Source: Colius striatus (taxonomy: Eukaryota; Chordata; Aves; Coliiformes; Coliidae). Taken from it: a stretch of DNA of 64,000 nucleotides. Positions 25,600-38,534 of the stretch are shown here, one piece after another. Below the pieces are notes generated by a model. The model ran no database searches and was not told the DNA's origin. It worked only from the letters and a program-made list of their open reading frames with translations. Position numbers and translations under genes: made by a program. Each line of letters starts with the position of its first letter. Positions within the stretch are counted from its first letter, which is position 1. The stretch covers positions 41,323,594-41,387,593 of the forward strand of contig NC_084789.1 in the NCBI RefSeq assembly GCF_028858725.1, in the 5' to 3' direction.

Positions 25600-27636
25600 T
25601 CACAGCCTCTCCTCCACCACGTCATAGTACTCTGCAGGGAGAAAAAGGGACCTGGAGCATGGGCAAGGATGTAAGGAGCAGGGAGAGCTCAGGCTTTGAG
25701 CAGGGGCTGCCCAGTCCATGCCCACTGAGGCTCTCCTGGAAGGGCAGGGGGAAGAGCAGGTCCTTACCTGAGGCTGGTGGGACGTTGGCTCCCACTGTCC
25801 CTGTGGCACTGGGGGGTGGAGGGGGAGGCACAGCACTGCTGGAGAGGAGCAAGGGGAGGAGTAAATGCCAGCCTGCCACTGTCCCCTGGGGCCTCAGGGA
25901 CAGCACACAGCCCCATGCTGGGTGCCATGGGGCAGCAGCCTGGCTACTCACACCTCCTGATCCTCGGGCAGCCAGCCCGTGCCCAGCGGCGCCTCAGCCT
26001 GCCCTGGCACTGCCCACGCCAGGAGGGGAGCAGGCCTGGGGTAGGGGAGGTAGTGGTGGTGGAAAACCACAGCCTCCTCTTCCTCATCAGTCTCCAGAGG
26101 CATCACCTGCAGGGATGAAGAGGCAGAGCTGTGCCACAGCCCTCGTGCTCCCCAAAGCAGCACCCAGAGAGCTCCCAGCCCAAAGCAGCACCGAGGGAGG
26201 TGCCAGGGAGCTTTGCTTGGCTCCAGGGGCTCTGCCAGGCTCCAGCTGCTTGGCTCCAGCCCCATGGGCAGCCAGGGAAGAGGGAAACCCCACCTCAGAA
26301 GGCTGCTGGGAAGAGGCAGTGTGGTGAGAGGTGGGAGGGTGGGTGTGGGTGAGCTGGTGGGCACTGGGCAGGCGGCACAGGAGGGGCAATGCCTGGAGAT
26401 GCCATCTGGCAGTGAGAGGCAGCTGCCTGCAGCCCAGCTCTCAGCCCTGCTGGGAAAGCAGCCTTTGCCTCACCCCACAGGGATGAAATGGTTGAGAAGG
26501 TGTTGTGAGCCCTTGCAGAGCCATCCTGCAGCCCAGTGCTGCCCGTGCCAGGAGGGGCCTGGCTCTGCCCAGCACCCCGAGGCAGCTGGGTGGGCTTTGT
26601 GCTGGGTCAAACCCACACACAGAGCCCTAAAAACCCCAAAGGGCTGCAATCATCAGCCAGGTTCTGCACCCACAGTGTCCTGAGCAGCTCTGGGAAGGTC
26701 CCTTTGCCCCATCTCTTTGGTTCTTTTGGTTCCTTTGCCCATGCAGCATCCTTGGCCCTTACCTGGGCAGCATCTGGGGCTGGCCCAAACCCAAAGGCCA
26801 TGAGAGCTGACACAGCCAAGCTGTTCATCACCACCTGGTGCATCTGGGAGCTTTGAATCATCATCAACTCAATTAAATCTGCCAGAGAGTAAGAGGCTGG
26901 GAGTCAGGGAGCATCCCCCAAACCAGCCCAGACCTCAGGGGTGCCAACCCCCCCCAAAACCCATCCTATGGGGCAGCACAGCCACTAAAGCACGGCACCC
27001 CAGCCCTTCCCCTCCCTGCCTGCCCCCCACCTCAAAAAGGCTGCAAGAAGAGGCTGAAATGAAGCTGCTTGGAAGGCTGAGGGTGTCTACTCACCTCCCT
27101 GGAGCTGTGGGGCTCCAGAGGGGGGGCTGGGGGTCACCAGGGTCCTGGGAAGCTGCTGGAGGATGAGCAGCGGCTGCTGTGGCGGCTGGGTGGGCACCTG
27201 AGGGGCAGGAGGGGAAGGGAAAGCCAGGCTGGCAGCCAAGGAGGGGGGACAGGAGGTGTTGGCAGTGTTGGCACCCAGGGGGAGTAGGGAGGAGAGCCTC
27301 AGGGGGCTTGCACTGAACCTTCTCTGTGTGGGGCTGCAGCTGTGCCAGCCTGGCTGAATGGTGCCCAGCCCTGGGGCCACGTCCCTGTGCCTGCCCAGGC
27401 TCTCCAGGGAGCAGGGTGGCATTTTGCTTTGCCAATCCAGCCCCTGGCACCCAGCCCAGCCCCTCTCTGCTCCCCAACCCCCCCATTTCCCCCCCTTACC
27501 CCTTTGAGCCTTGACCAACCCATCAACCCAGAGGCAGAACCTGCTCTCCACGCCTTACCCTGGGTGGGATGATGTAGGTCCCTGCTGAGGGGTCCCCCCA
27601 GACCCCATGGGGGTGCCCTGATGCTCCCACCTCCAT
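25600..27636 (-). CDS. PRR29: PRR29, proline-rich protein 29
   Basis: Function is unknown in any species that I recall. Coding exons in order: 27559-27636, 27095-27197, 26763-26878, 25952-26106, 25768-25838, 25600-25631; total 555 bases, 184 aa, all phases close with GT-AG ends. From memory human PRR29 has about 189 aa. Recognition rests on three blocks that match what I recall of PRR29: LIELMMIQSSQMHQ (about 62-75), the acidic stretch followed by VVFHHHYLP (about 105-120), and the C-terminus PPASEYYDVVEERL. The rest is Pro-rich, with a hexaproline run near 155. The start has a strong Kozak context (CAGCCATGG), but the frame stays open upstream, so a longer N-terminus is possible. It stands head-to-head with SCN4A, as I recall for human. 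Confidence 0.88.
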
Positions 27637-27854
27637 GGCTGGGGCTGGCACAGGGCACTGGGGCTGGCACAGGGCGATGGGGCTGGCAGAGCTGCTGCAG
27701 GGCTCGTTGCTATAGCTGCTGGGGCTAAACAAAGCCTCCCTGGAGGTTTGGCCACTGGGAGAGTGGCCCTGGGCTGCTTTTCCCTGCAGTGTACCCCAGG
27801 ATAAGCCTCCCCCTGCAAAAGGCTGTGGGGAAGGGGTGCTTTGGGCTCCATTCT

Positions 27855-27957
27855 CAGGTTCCCAACCCCACTTGGACACGTTCCTGTGCCCCCTGAGCCA
27901 GGGGAAGCTGCTGGAGCAGGGGCTGGGGCAGCTCTGCAGGACCCCTCCAGCCTCCAG
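27855..27957 (+). repeat. CR1 LINE tail fragment
   Basis: Short CR1 3' piece (CACTTGGACACGTTCCTGTG, CCCTGAGCCAGGGGAAGCTG) about 220 bases upstream of the PRR29 start. Confidence 0.75.
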
Positions 27958-27999
27958 CACATGCTGCTCTCTCTGCAGGGGCCCCTGCTTGCAGCACAC

Positions 28000-30725
28000 A
28001 CACACTGAGCAGCAGCAAGGTTTGGCACAGGAGCTGAGCAGCAGAGCAGGAGCTGCCAGGGTGTGATGGGTGGCTGGCAGACAGGGAACACGGGGCTGTG
28101 CTCTGCTATGGCCCAGCAGCAGTGACTCACTCAGCTGCCCTCTGGTAAGTGGGGGAGGACAGCCAGGTGACAGCCCATCCCTTGTGCCAACCCCCTTTCC
28201 CAGAGCCAATTTGGAGCCAGAGAGCTTCCCCAAATGAGGAAACAGGGGCAGGAGGCAGTAACCTTGCCTAAGACTCAAGGAAGGTGAAGTAAGCAGGACT
28301 GAGGCAACACATCCCCCAATAATCACTGCTGGCTCCTAAAGGACATAAACCAAACCAGTCCAAAAACCAGTTTGGCATTGCACTTGAAGCCAAAGCCCAG
28401 AGACAGGGCAGCCACTGGGCACCTGGGCACACACCTCTCAGGGATGCTCCTTGGCTCCAGGAGGAGAAGTGAGTGAGGTTTGGAGAGCTAATTGCAAACA
28501 CAAAGTGTCTCTTCCACTTACCAGGAGGTCTCATGCTTCTAATACCTCGAGTCCCATCTTCATCCTGAGCCCCAGGGCATCATCCAGTGTCCTCTGGGCT
28601 CTGAATCATCCTCCTCAGACTGTTTCCTCCTTGCAGGGCTTCAAATGAAGAAGGGAGGCTGGGGCCAGCCTCCTCCTCTGCTGTCAGGTGGGATGGAGGT
28701 AACACAGTCACATCCAGCCCTTGGTAAATGAGCCTTTGCTGCTTGCAAAAGGATTGTTGCAAGTGGCTCAATCTGCCTGGGAAATGCCTCAGTCAGCTGC
28801 AATGCCAGGCAGCAGCAGCCCCAGTGCTGGGCTCCTGGGAGCAGCCCTGCCTGGAGGACATCCCTCTGGGAGCTTCCCCAGGCCTTGAGCACTGCCACAA
28901 AGCCTCAGAGCCACTCCCAGCCAAGCCCTTGCTGCCAGGGATGTGCCCAAGGCAAACCTTCCCCTCCCACCCCCTGCAGAACACCATCCCCACTGCTCTT
29001 GCCCAGCCAGGTGGCATCCAGAGGTGGCTGGAAGGTGCCCTGTCCTGGGGGTACCCTGGGGACAGGAGGTGTTTTGGCTGGAGCCATTGGGTGGCACTGC
29101 TGCCCCACACACCATGGGCACTGACACCTGATGCAGCCCCAGCCCTGGGCACACACACACACAGCCTGCAGGGACCCTGGGCACAGCCAGGGGCTTGCTG
29201 CCTGCTGCCCCAGCTGCCAGCACACAATGACTCTGCCCAGGGCCCTGAGAGCACCCAGGGAGTGAGGTGAGGGGGTTCCAGGGCTGGGGGGGGTGTGGGC
29301 AGCCAGCCCCATGAGTGTCCAAGGAGCCAGGAGGGATCCCCCCAGGGCAGCCCTGGGCTCAGCATGGATGGGGAGGGGGCTCAGGGCTGGGAGAGCTGTG
29401 CCTTTGCCTGCTGCTTTGCTCCCTGCCTGCATGGCTTGCACCCAAAGTGCTGTTGGGAGGACCCCTGGGCACCCCAAGCTCCTGGTTCCAGCTGGCCTTT
29501 GGCTGGTGTTGGGGGCAGAGCTGTGCCTTTGTGCCTGTGCCCAGTGCTGGAGCTCCTCTGGCTTCCCAAAGGGCAGGAGCCACATGGCAGGGTTCCCAGC
29601 CTCACCCCAGCTTCCCTCTAGGCAAAGACCAGTGCAGCTCTCCTGGGCTTGCCCAGGCTGGGTTTAGGGGCAGCTGCTGCCACCCAGCTCCTGCCTTGAG
29701 CAAGTGGAAAGTGCCCAGAGCTGTGTGCAGGGGATGCCCTGTGCCCCTTGGTGCAGGCTTTGCTCTCCAGCTCCCTGTGCTCTCTGTGGCAACCCCCTGG
29801 CTGGTAATGTGAGGCTCTTCCCTCTGAGCCTGGGCTCCAAGGCACAAAATCAAGAGCCCTGGGGTCAGGTTTTTTCACTGAAGTGATGCTCCCCAAAGCA
29901 CAGCTTCAGCATGTCCTGCATGGAGCTAAGGCTCTGGGCCATGCTGCACCACCCCAGGCACAGGACCCAAGAGGGACATGATGGAGCACCAAGCAGAACT
30001 GAGGCAGGAACCTTCCCTTCCCAGCTCCTGGGTGCTCACATCTCCAGCCCTGGCCCTGCTTTGATGGATTGCATTGCAGGCCAGTGAGCAGGAGGAGCCT
30101 CAGGGCTGCAGGAAGGGAAAGGCAAATTGCCATGGGAATGTGTCAGCAAGGGGTGCCAGGCTGGGGAGGGCAGGAGCTGCAGCTCCCCCCAAGCCCACAG
30201 AGTCACTCCAGGGTGTCTGGGGACTGGACAAGCAGCAAAAAGGTTGTGCAGAGCTGTGTTGGAGAGATGAGGAGTCCCCTCTGACCAGGCTGGTTTGCTT
30301 CCACCACAGCCCTTGGGCACCCTAAAAAGGGGTGAGCCCTGCAAGATGGGCACCTCTCCACGCTGCCCTCCCATCCCTGGGTGCCCACTGAGCATCCTTG
30401 GTACCCCCACAGCTGTGTGGGCATGCAAAGGGCCCATCAGGAAGGGCAAGAGGGGAGACAACCACATGGCATAGCCCCTGGTTTGCACTGTCCTGTGCTC
30501 TGCCTCAGCCCCTGGGCATGCTCCCAGGCAGGGCCCATGGCAAGGGACACAGTCCAAGCAGGGTGAGCCTGCAGGGCTGCTCATCCTGCCCTTGAGATGC
30601 TGCTGGTGGGCAGTGAAACAGGCTGCTGGGGCAAGCTGCAGCAGCAGCAGGGGGTGAGCATGGAGGGGATGGAGGAGAAATGCCAGGCACCACACACTTG
30701 CAGATAAGTGCCCCTGGCACAGCAG
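28000..30725. other. Intergenic, no gene seen
   Basis: Unique, CTG/CAG-rich sequence between PRR29 and SCN4A. Reading frames up to about 230 codons occur on both strands, but they lack family similarity and plausible splice sites. The only minor motif I saw was an AP-1-like TGACTCAC near 28122. Confidence 0.4.
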
Positions 30726-30727
30726 GA

Positions 30728-30925
30728 GAAGCTCCTTTGGTGCTGAGGGGAGGGAGCCCTGACCCAGGCTGCCCAGGGAGGGTGTGGAGGCTCCTCAGGA
30801 GGTTCCCAACCCCACTTGGACACATTCCTGTGCCCCCTGAGCCAGGGGGAGCTGCTGGAGCAGGGCTGGGGCTGCAGCAGCTCTGCAGGACCCTGGCAGC
30901 CCCCAGCACTGTGTGATTCTGAGAG
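30728..30925 (+). repeat. CR1 LINE tail fragment
   Basis: CR1 3' end (GGTGCTGAGGGGAGGGAGCC through GTGTGATTCTGAG), with the remains of the terminal TGTGATTCT words. Confidence 0.8.
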
Positions 30926-30929
30926 GAGG

Positions 30930-33900
30930 AGCCATGGCTGGTGCTGCAGGATGGCAACAACCCTCCCAAAGTGCCCCAAGCTCAGTTGGCAGAGGGCTTG
31001 GCACCAAACCCCCTCCCTCCCTTGCAGTTGTCCCTCTGCTCTTTCCAAGTGCAGGTCACTTCTGGGAGAGATCAATGGGGAGGTGCTGGCTTGGGGGGAC
31101 CTTTCCCCACCTCCCATGCAGTGCCAAAAGCAGCCTGGAGCCACCTCCACGTGTGTCCCAGGCTGTCCCAGCAGCATGGCAGCGGGCAGGGGGTGGCAGT
31201 GGCACAGGGGCACAGGGGGGCTGTGGGTGCTGGCAGCCCTGTGATTGGTGCAGCTGAGACAGGGCCAGGGCTACCTGAAGGACCCTGCATGTCCTCAGGT
31301 TTCACTCATGACCATCTGACAGCAGCAGCAGCTGCTCTGCCAACAGGCACTCGCTGAGCCAAAGGCTCCAGGAGTCGAAGGAGAGGGAAATTGGGGCCCT
31401 AAAAGGTCTCTCCTTGGGATTTTGCTCTCTCCACCTGACAGTAAGTACTGGCTTTGACCCTGAGCTGCTGCCAGGCTCTTGGGCAGGGTCTCTGGGCTCT
31501 TGGAAGTCCGTGGGGTTGTGGTTCTAGGTGAGGCTGGAGTGGTGGAAGCAATGCCAGGGGCTTCAGTGCCTGAGTGCCAGAGGTGGCTGGGAGCAGGACA
31601 GCCCCCACCATCCCTGGGCTGCTCTTAAGGGCTGTAGGCACCCTTCAAGACCCCTCAGAGTAGGAAACAGCCTGGCACAGGGGCAGCAAGTGCCCACAAA
31701 AGGCAGAGGCAGGGCAGGGGGATGCAGGTGCCAACGGGCACCGATGGCCCAGCAGCCACAGAGCTGTGTGTGGGATGAGAGGGGCCAGTGGGGGATGTGG
31801 CTGGTGAGGTCCCTGAGCCACCTTCCCAGGCTCAGCAAAGGAGCTACAGGCTGGGCTTCAAAGTCACAAGTTGCCTTTCTTCTGCCTTCTCCTCCTGGAG
31901 AGCTAAATATAAACCAGGACTTGGGCAAGCCAAGGTTGCAGGAAAGGTCTGTGCAGGGCTCCACTGTGTCTCCTTTTGGAAGGGCCCTGCAGAGCTTGTC
32001 CCCTGGTGGGGAAGAGGGGAGGGACCCCCATGGGGATGGGGGGAAGGAGGTGGGACCCCTCTGCAGAGCCAAAAGCACGGTGACAGGGTGGCAGGGTGGC
32101 AGGGAGGGGAGGGGGTGGCATTGCCCCACTCTCATGGGGGGCTGCAGGGTGTGCACCCACCACTGATGGCTTTGGGGTGCTGGGGGAGGCACTGGGTGAG
32201 CCCAGTGTGGGGTTCAGAGCTCAGAGCCCCCCCAAGGGCAATGGAGAAAGGAGTGCCAGGGTGGGCTCCAGCTCATTTTGGGGGGGCTGAATCCCCTCCA
32301 CTTGCTTGAGGTGGGAGCACAGGGCTGTGCAGAGCTCCCATCACTCACTGCATGGGGCATTGTGGGGTTAATCCAGAGGGCAACCAGCCAGCCCAGTGCT
32401 CCCCACATCCCTCCCCACAGCACCCATCCCTCCCAGGCACATGCTGCATCCCTCCTCTGGCTCTCAGGGTGAAGCTGCTTTCCCTGAGCTGCTTGCTGAG
32501 CTGCAGGAGGCAGTTTGCAGAGCAGCACAAGGATTCCCTCCCCTGCCCACACTGCTGCTGCCCCCACAGGGCTCAGCCTGGGCAGGAGCTGAGCAAAACA
32601 CACTGAGGAGGGTTGAACAAGGGGTGACAAGGCCAGAAATGCCTGGGCACAGCAGGACAGTCCCCCCTCAAGCCCCCTGAGCACAGGTAGCTGAGGGGCT
32701 GATGCTGTGAGAGCTGGAGGTGCCTCCTCCAGCCCTGCCTCTCGTGCTCCTGGCAGAAAAGGGGCTTTGGTGGTGGGAAGTGCTTCAAGAACACAGAGTC
32801 CTGCCTCAGCTTGGCTGGCTAAATGCTGAAAGGGAGTCTTCTCTTTCCCAGTGTCTGTGCAGAAGAGTCCTGAGAGAGCAGCAAGGAGGGCAAAAAGCAG
32901 CTCTGGCATCAGCCAGGGCCAGCTGCTGGGGATGGGGATGGGAGAGCAAACGGCTGCAGGGGATGGTGTGTCACCCAGCACCAGGGCTGTGCTCAGCAGG
33001 TTGGACTCAGGAGGTCCTTGGGGTGAAGGGGAGGAAGGGGGAGAAGGTGGTGGATGCTTTGGGGAGTTGTGAGGGGCAAGATCCCAGCTCCAGCTCAGGA
33101 GCTGCTGGGAAGGGAGCTCAGCTCCTGGGCCCATCTCTCCAGTTGCTTGGTCATTGAGACAGCCCTTGGGAACACCTCAGCTTCGAGTTCCCCTGCTCCA
33201 GATCCTGAGCTGGATCTGAGTGAGGTCCCTCAGGAGCTGTGGGGGAGGTGGAGGTGTGAGGCTCAGCACCAGGAGCTGGGCATGGGGAGGGTTGTGATGC
33301 TCGTGCCTTGCAGAGTGGCTGCTATTGAGGTCCAGAGGCTGTGGTGGCAAAACGAGCATCCTCCAGCCTCAGGATGCTGCAGGGACCCTGCAACTGCAAA
33401 TCCCACAGGGCATCAGGTCTGGGACCTGCTCCCAACAGTGCTCCTGGGCTGCCAGCTCTGCTCCTGGGCTCCCAGCACTGCTCCTCTGGGAGCCAGAGGG
33501 CTGAGTCTCCCCTGGCATCCCTCCAGGCTGGCTGCATCACTGCCCCCTGTGCCCCCCAACTCTGAGGGGACCACCTAGGGGGGTGCCAGGTCCTGTGGCC
33601 CCACTCCCATCCTCCTCCCTTCCCCCACACTGCCCCCTCTCTGCCTTAGCACTGCTCAGGGCTCAGATCTCTTTGACATGGGAGCTGCTGGCAGGGAGGA
33701 GCAGGAGCCTTGGCTGACACCCGAGTGCAGGCAGTGGGCAGTGGGCAAGCACAGGGTCCCTGCTTTAACCCTTCCCCACCTGCTCCAGCCTCCACCAGGG
33801 CCAAACCCAACCCCTCCTCCTCCTCCTCCCCCAACAGGCAGCCCCCCCAGCCCAGGAATCCCCTCCCCAGGGGTCAGTGGGGACAAGGGGATGGGAAAGG

Positions 33901-34270
33901 GGCAGGGATGGGGTGATTCCCCCCCCAGGCTTGCAGCAGGAGGAGGGGTGAGCACGTTGCTGCAGGATGTTGCAACCTCCTATTTCCATCTGTGGCCCCA
34001 GGAGAGTATCTGAGGACTTCACAGCTTCCAGCCTGTGGATGCCACCCCAGCACAAAGCTTCCAGCACACCCAGGGAGCCCTGAGAGGGTCAGAGGCAAAC
34101 TCTGCAGTGCCAGAGCTCCAGTGAATCCAGGGCACTCACTGGCTGACGTGAGTTGCCACGGCCTTTCTGATGCTGGTGGCAGGAGCAGAGGGCTTGTGGC
34201 ATGGCAGGGAGCTTTCAGGGGGTTAGAAGTTGATGTCCAGGGGAGGCTGGTGTGTCCCTGCAGTGTTTCC
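30930..34270. other. Intergenic, no gene seen; one MEF2-type site
   Basis: Unique sequence without recognisable exons. A perfect MEF2 consensus, CTAAATATAA, is at 31903-31912, about 7 kb upstream of the SCN4A start. It could belong to a muscle enhancer; this is inference from one motif. Confidence 0.35.
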
Positions 34271-34274
34271 AGCA

Positions 34275-34828
34275 CTGAGGATTACAGGCTGGGGCTGGAA
34301 AACTGCCTAGAGGGAAAGGATCTGAGGTGGGGAGGTTTGGTGCCAGCAGCTGAACAGAAGCCAGCACGTGCCCAGGTGGGCAAGAAGGCCAGGGGCATCC
34401 TGGCTGGGCTCAGCAGTGGGGTGGCAGCAGGAGCAGGGCAGGGATTGTCCCCTGGGCTGGGCCCTGAGGGAATGGGGGTGTTGAGCCTGGAGAAGAGGAG
34501 GCTGAGGGGAGACAGGAGCCCTCTGCAGCTCCCTGCCAGGAGGCTGCAGTGAGCTGGGATCAGTCTCTACTCCCAAGTGATGAAGAACAAGAGGAAAAAG
34601 GCTCAAGTTGTCAGGCTCAAGGCTGGAGCTGAGGCAGAACTCTGAGAGAGGTGTCAGCCCCTGTGCCAGGCTGCCCAGGGAGCTGGGGCAGTGCCCAGCC
34701 CTGGAGGGATCCCAAAGGCACAGAGCTGAGGTGCTGAGGGCTGTGGGTCAGTGCTGGGCTGGGCAGGGTGAGCTCAGGGCTGGGACTGCAGCAGCTTTTC
34801 CAAGCACAACAACCCTGTGACTCTCTGC
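34275..34828 (+). repeat. CR1 LINE 3' fragment (about 550 bp)
   Basis: Plus-oriented CR1 from the end of the coding part (GTGCCCAGGTGGGCAAGAAGG) through the tail (CTGCCCAGGGAGCTGGGGC, CAGCAGCTTTTCC). Confidence 0.88.
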
Positions 34829-35499
34829 CTCTGGTGATTTGGCTCTGCAAAGGCAGGCAGCCATGGCACAGGCTCAGCCACATCTTTGCAAGGAGCTGGG
34901 GCCAGGGAGGAGTGTCCTGTTTGGCACATGCAGAGGCTGCTGCTGTGGTGGCCCAGGGAACAGGGGCTGCTGCCTCACCTCCTCCCAGCTCAGCCCTGGG
35001 CTCCTGGGTGCCCTTGTCCCAGAGCACACACAGGGCAGGGGCTGGGCTGGCTGCTGCCAGCAAACAGGCTGCAGAGCATTTTGACACCTCCTCTTGGTTT
35101 ACTTAGGAAAGGCAGCATGTAGGGGGCAGAAAGCAGCCCAGCAGCATCATTCCCACACTCCAGCTCCTTCAGCACGAGCTGGCAACCAAGGGCACACAAA
35201 CTGTGGCAGCACCACTGCTGGGACACCAGGGAGTGACCTTGGCTGCTCTGGATCAACCTGATGACATCTAAAGAGTAAGAAAACACTTCAAATCCCCCCA
35301 GGAATCCAAAGGATCATGCAGGGAAATGAAGCATCTCCTTCTTGCTCCCTCATCTTCCAAGGCCACCACTGCTTTGAAAGCAGAAGGGGAGAAGGGATTG
35401 GGGTGCCTGAAGTTCTTTTAGGGGTGGTTTCTTTGCATGGCAACTGAACAGCATCTGCCTTTAAAACAGAGCAGCCTGAAAACACCCTGAGCCTATGGT

Positions 35500-35808
35500 G
35501 GGCTCAGAACTGCTGCAGAGGGGGAGGCTGGAGCCAGCCTGTGCTCAGGGATGCTAGGACAAGGGGCAATGGCTATAAACTGGCACAGAAGAGGTTCCAA
35601 AGCAACACAAGGGAGAGTTTCTTCCCTGTTGAGGTGAGGGAGCACTGGAACTGCCCAGATGGGCTGTGGAGGCTCCTTGTCTGGAGCCATCCCAACCCAG
35701 CTGGATGAGTCCCTGTGTGCCCTGCTCTAGGTGATGCTGCTCTGGCAGGGGGGCTGCACTGGATGAGCTCTAAAGCTCCCTCCCAACCCTTGAGACCCTG
35801 CAGTTATT
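35500..35808 (+). repeat. CR1 LINE 3' fragment, second subfamily
   Basis: The tail has the form GAGCACTGGAACTGCCCAGA ... GCTCTAGGTGATGCTGCTCT ... CTCCCAACCCTTGAGA. This subfamily differs from the CCCAGGGAGCTGGGGCAGTG type seen elsewhere; the 47470-47655 copy belongs with it. Confidence 0.85.
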
Positions 35809-36317
35809 TGCAGAGGAAACTTTGGGAGCCTTCATGTCTCTTCCCAGATAGTGTTGGCTCATTTGCTCTGGCCCAGCTGCAGGCTGTTTGATCCCAGTTA
35901 CAGCTCATCTCATCTTGAAGCTGCTGCTGCAGTTCCAGCCCCTGCTCAGTGTGCTGCAGGGCATCAAGCACAGCTCCTCACCCCCTGTGCTCACTGTGGG
36001 CAGGAGGAGGAAAACCTTTCCCCCTCCACTCTTTCCATTCCCCCACTTCTTCTTTTCCTCAGAACAGGAGGGAATTAACACCCTGTGGGGCCTTTCCCAG
36101 CTGTGACATCCCTGGGACAGTGCTGGGAGGCTTTTCCTCCCTGCAGCTGGCAGACTTCAGCACTAAACACCACCAAGCAGAGCAGAGATACCCTGAAGCT
36201 CAAACAGAACTGCTGGCAGTGGGTGGTGATGTGCAGCAGCATCACCTGCACCCAGAGGGGTTTGGGGCTGTCTGGGGTGTCTCTGGCATGACAGGATTTG
36301 GCCCTATTCCTTTGTTG

Positions 36318-36475
36318 AGGTGCTGGGCAATGGGGCTGGAGCACAAGGGTGCTGGGGAGGGGCTGAGGGTGTTGAGCCTGGAGATGAGGAGGCTGAGGGG
36401 AGACAGCAGCACTCTGCAGCTCTCTGCCAGGAGGCTGGAGTTGAGGTTGGAGCTGAGGCAGAACTCAGGCACCCC
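36318..36475 (+). repeat. CR1 LINE internal fragment
   Basis: CR1 piece (GGGTGTTGAGCCTGGAGATG, GCTGAGGGGAGACAGCAGC) that stops before the usual 3' tail, so it is truncated at both ends. Confidence 0.75.
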
Positions 36476-37832
36476 CTGAGTGAGCCATGGGGTCAGGCAG
36501 CATGAAAGGAGGGTGCTGGGAGAGAGAGAAATGGCTGCTGCAGAGCAGAGAAGAGGGTGGCTGGTGTTTGTAGCAGCACTTGGGATGTGCCTGAGAAGCA
36601 ATCCCAGAGCTGTGACTCATCCTCAAACCCTTCAGTCCCAGCTGGTTCCCATTGCACCATCCTGACCCACCCAGTGACCTCAAGGGGGATAAATAAGTGA
36701 GGGATGGGGATGGCTGTTCCTTGTGGGTGCAGCCAGCCTCTGGAGGCTGCTTTGGAGGGAAGTGGGGTGTCCCAGGAGGCTTTGGGGTGCAGGTAGTGCT
36801 GTGGGGGTGTGTTCTCAGCATGCTGGGGGTGGGGATTGGCTTGTGTGTACAACAGGGTCTGGTTTGCAGAGCTCTTGAGCTGCTGGTTTTGGCTTATCTC
36901 CCTTGCCATGAACTTGTCATAGCTGCAAGAGTGGGGGTCAGCTCTGGGCACCCTGGCACAGGCTGCCCCAGACTTGGCTGCTTCTTGGCTTTGCTGCAGG
37001 AGCTGCTGGTCTCCTCACTGATCCCTGCTGCAGGAGCTGCTGGTCTCCTCACTGATCCCTGCTGCAGGCAGCCCCCTGTGCTGTGCCCTTGGCTGAGCAT
37101 CACCTGGCTCTGCTGTTTATTGCTGAGTGAGGCTGATTGACACTTGCTGATGACCCTCAGGGTTGTTTTCTGTCTTGGGCTTGTGTCCATCTCAGTCTCT
37201 TCTGGGATCTTTCCAGTGTCTCCTATCCAGAGGATGAATCTTGAGGCTTTTGGTGGGGGAGGGCAGCTCCTTGAGAGGTGTTTGATGGTCTTGCTGTGCC
37301 ACTGCAGACATTCAGAGGGTCCTTCTCCCTCTTCCTCAGCCCAGAGGAGCTTATTTTCTGTGCAGGGATGAAGTGCCAGCTCAGGCTGGGGTGACTGAGC
37401 AGTCCCAGCCAGGACCCTGCCACCCTTCTGTCTGTCCTGGTTACCCAGAACCCATCCCACAGCACCTCTGGTAGCTTTCAAACCCCTCCTCTTCTTTTGG
37501 AGGCACATTCAAAGGGGAGCCCATGCACTCCTGAGCAGGCAGCTGCTCACTGGTAATTGCTGATGCTGAACTGGGAGGGAGTGAGGAGCCCATGGGCAAC
37601 AGCTCCAGTGTGTCCCAGTCAAAAGGGACCCAGCTTAGCTGGGACTCCAGCCTTTAAGATGGCAATAACTAGATCAGAGTGTGGCAGAGACATTTTAAGT
37701 GCCTGGTTTCTTGGCAGCAAAGCCAAAGGGGCAAGAGTCTGCCTTCAGTGAGGGGCTCTGGGGGTGGAACCCAGGTCCTGGGGAGAGCTGGGGCTGAGCC
37801 CCACAGCCCAGGGGGGTGATTTGTGCCCTGGG

Positions 37833-37913
37833 CAGCTGCTGCACACAAACTGCATTTACCTATCAGAGGTGCAAAGAGTTTGATCTGTGTTATTTATAGG
37901 AGCTGCTATAAAT
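37833..37913 (+). promoter_or_regulatory. SCN4A: Candidate SCN4A muscle promoter (E-box, MEF2, TATA)
   Basis: Within 81 bases lie CAGCTG (37833-37838), a perfect MEF2 site TTATTTATAG (37890-37899) and TATAAAT (37907-37913), in that order and facing SCN4A. Skeletal-muscle promoters, including the mammalian SkM1 channel promoter, use E-box and MEF2 input. A non-coding first exon starting near 37940 and spliced to the acceptor at 39197 would fit. The donor is not obvious, so this is inference. Confidence 0.4.
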
Positions 37914-38534
37914 GTGCCAGGCTGGGAGCAGAGGGGTTGGACACCTCCCAGGGGGAGGTTGGTGGGACCCAGCTACACACACTGATGTGGGACCTGGGCA
38001 CAGAGGGGTGCTGGGCTGAGCCTCTCACAGAGCCTGCATTTGGCTCTTGGCTCCTCCTCTTTTTGGGAAGCAGCAATCATGCAGAGATGCTGCTGGCCCC
38101 AGGGCTGAGGTGTGCAGGAGTTACACATAGCTCTAAGCCCTCATCCTGCTCCCTGGGCTCATCCCACTAGTTCTGAGTGGCCAGAGCAGGGCCAGATGTT
38201 GCACAACACCCCAAAATCCCCCTCCAAAGCATTTCCATGCCCAGGGCAAAGTCCCTTTGGGACTCCCTGTTCACACTTGGGCAGTGCTGCCAACCCCCAG
38301 GGGCTGCTCCATCAGCCTCCAGCTCAGCCTGGCACTGCAGGAGGGCTTCATCCTGCTCAGAGGAAGAGGAGACAACGGGCTGAAAGCAAAGCTGGTGCTG
38401 CCTGAGCTTCCCCTCCTGCTCTCACTCCTGCCAGGGAGGAATGAGCAGAGTCATGGGGCTGCAGAAACCTGACTCCTGGGGTGATGGCTGGTGGCAGCTG
38501 GAGGCACAGCCACCTCCTGCACAGCACCAACGGC

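Noticed and set aside
37144-37371. 75-codon frame starting with a hydrophobic segment, resembling a signal peptide
   Set aside because: No splice context, no similarity I can name, and no neighbouring exons.
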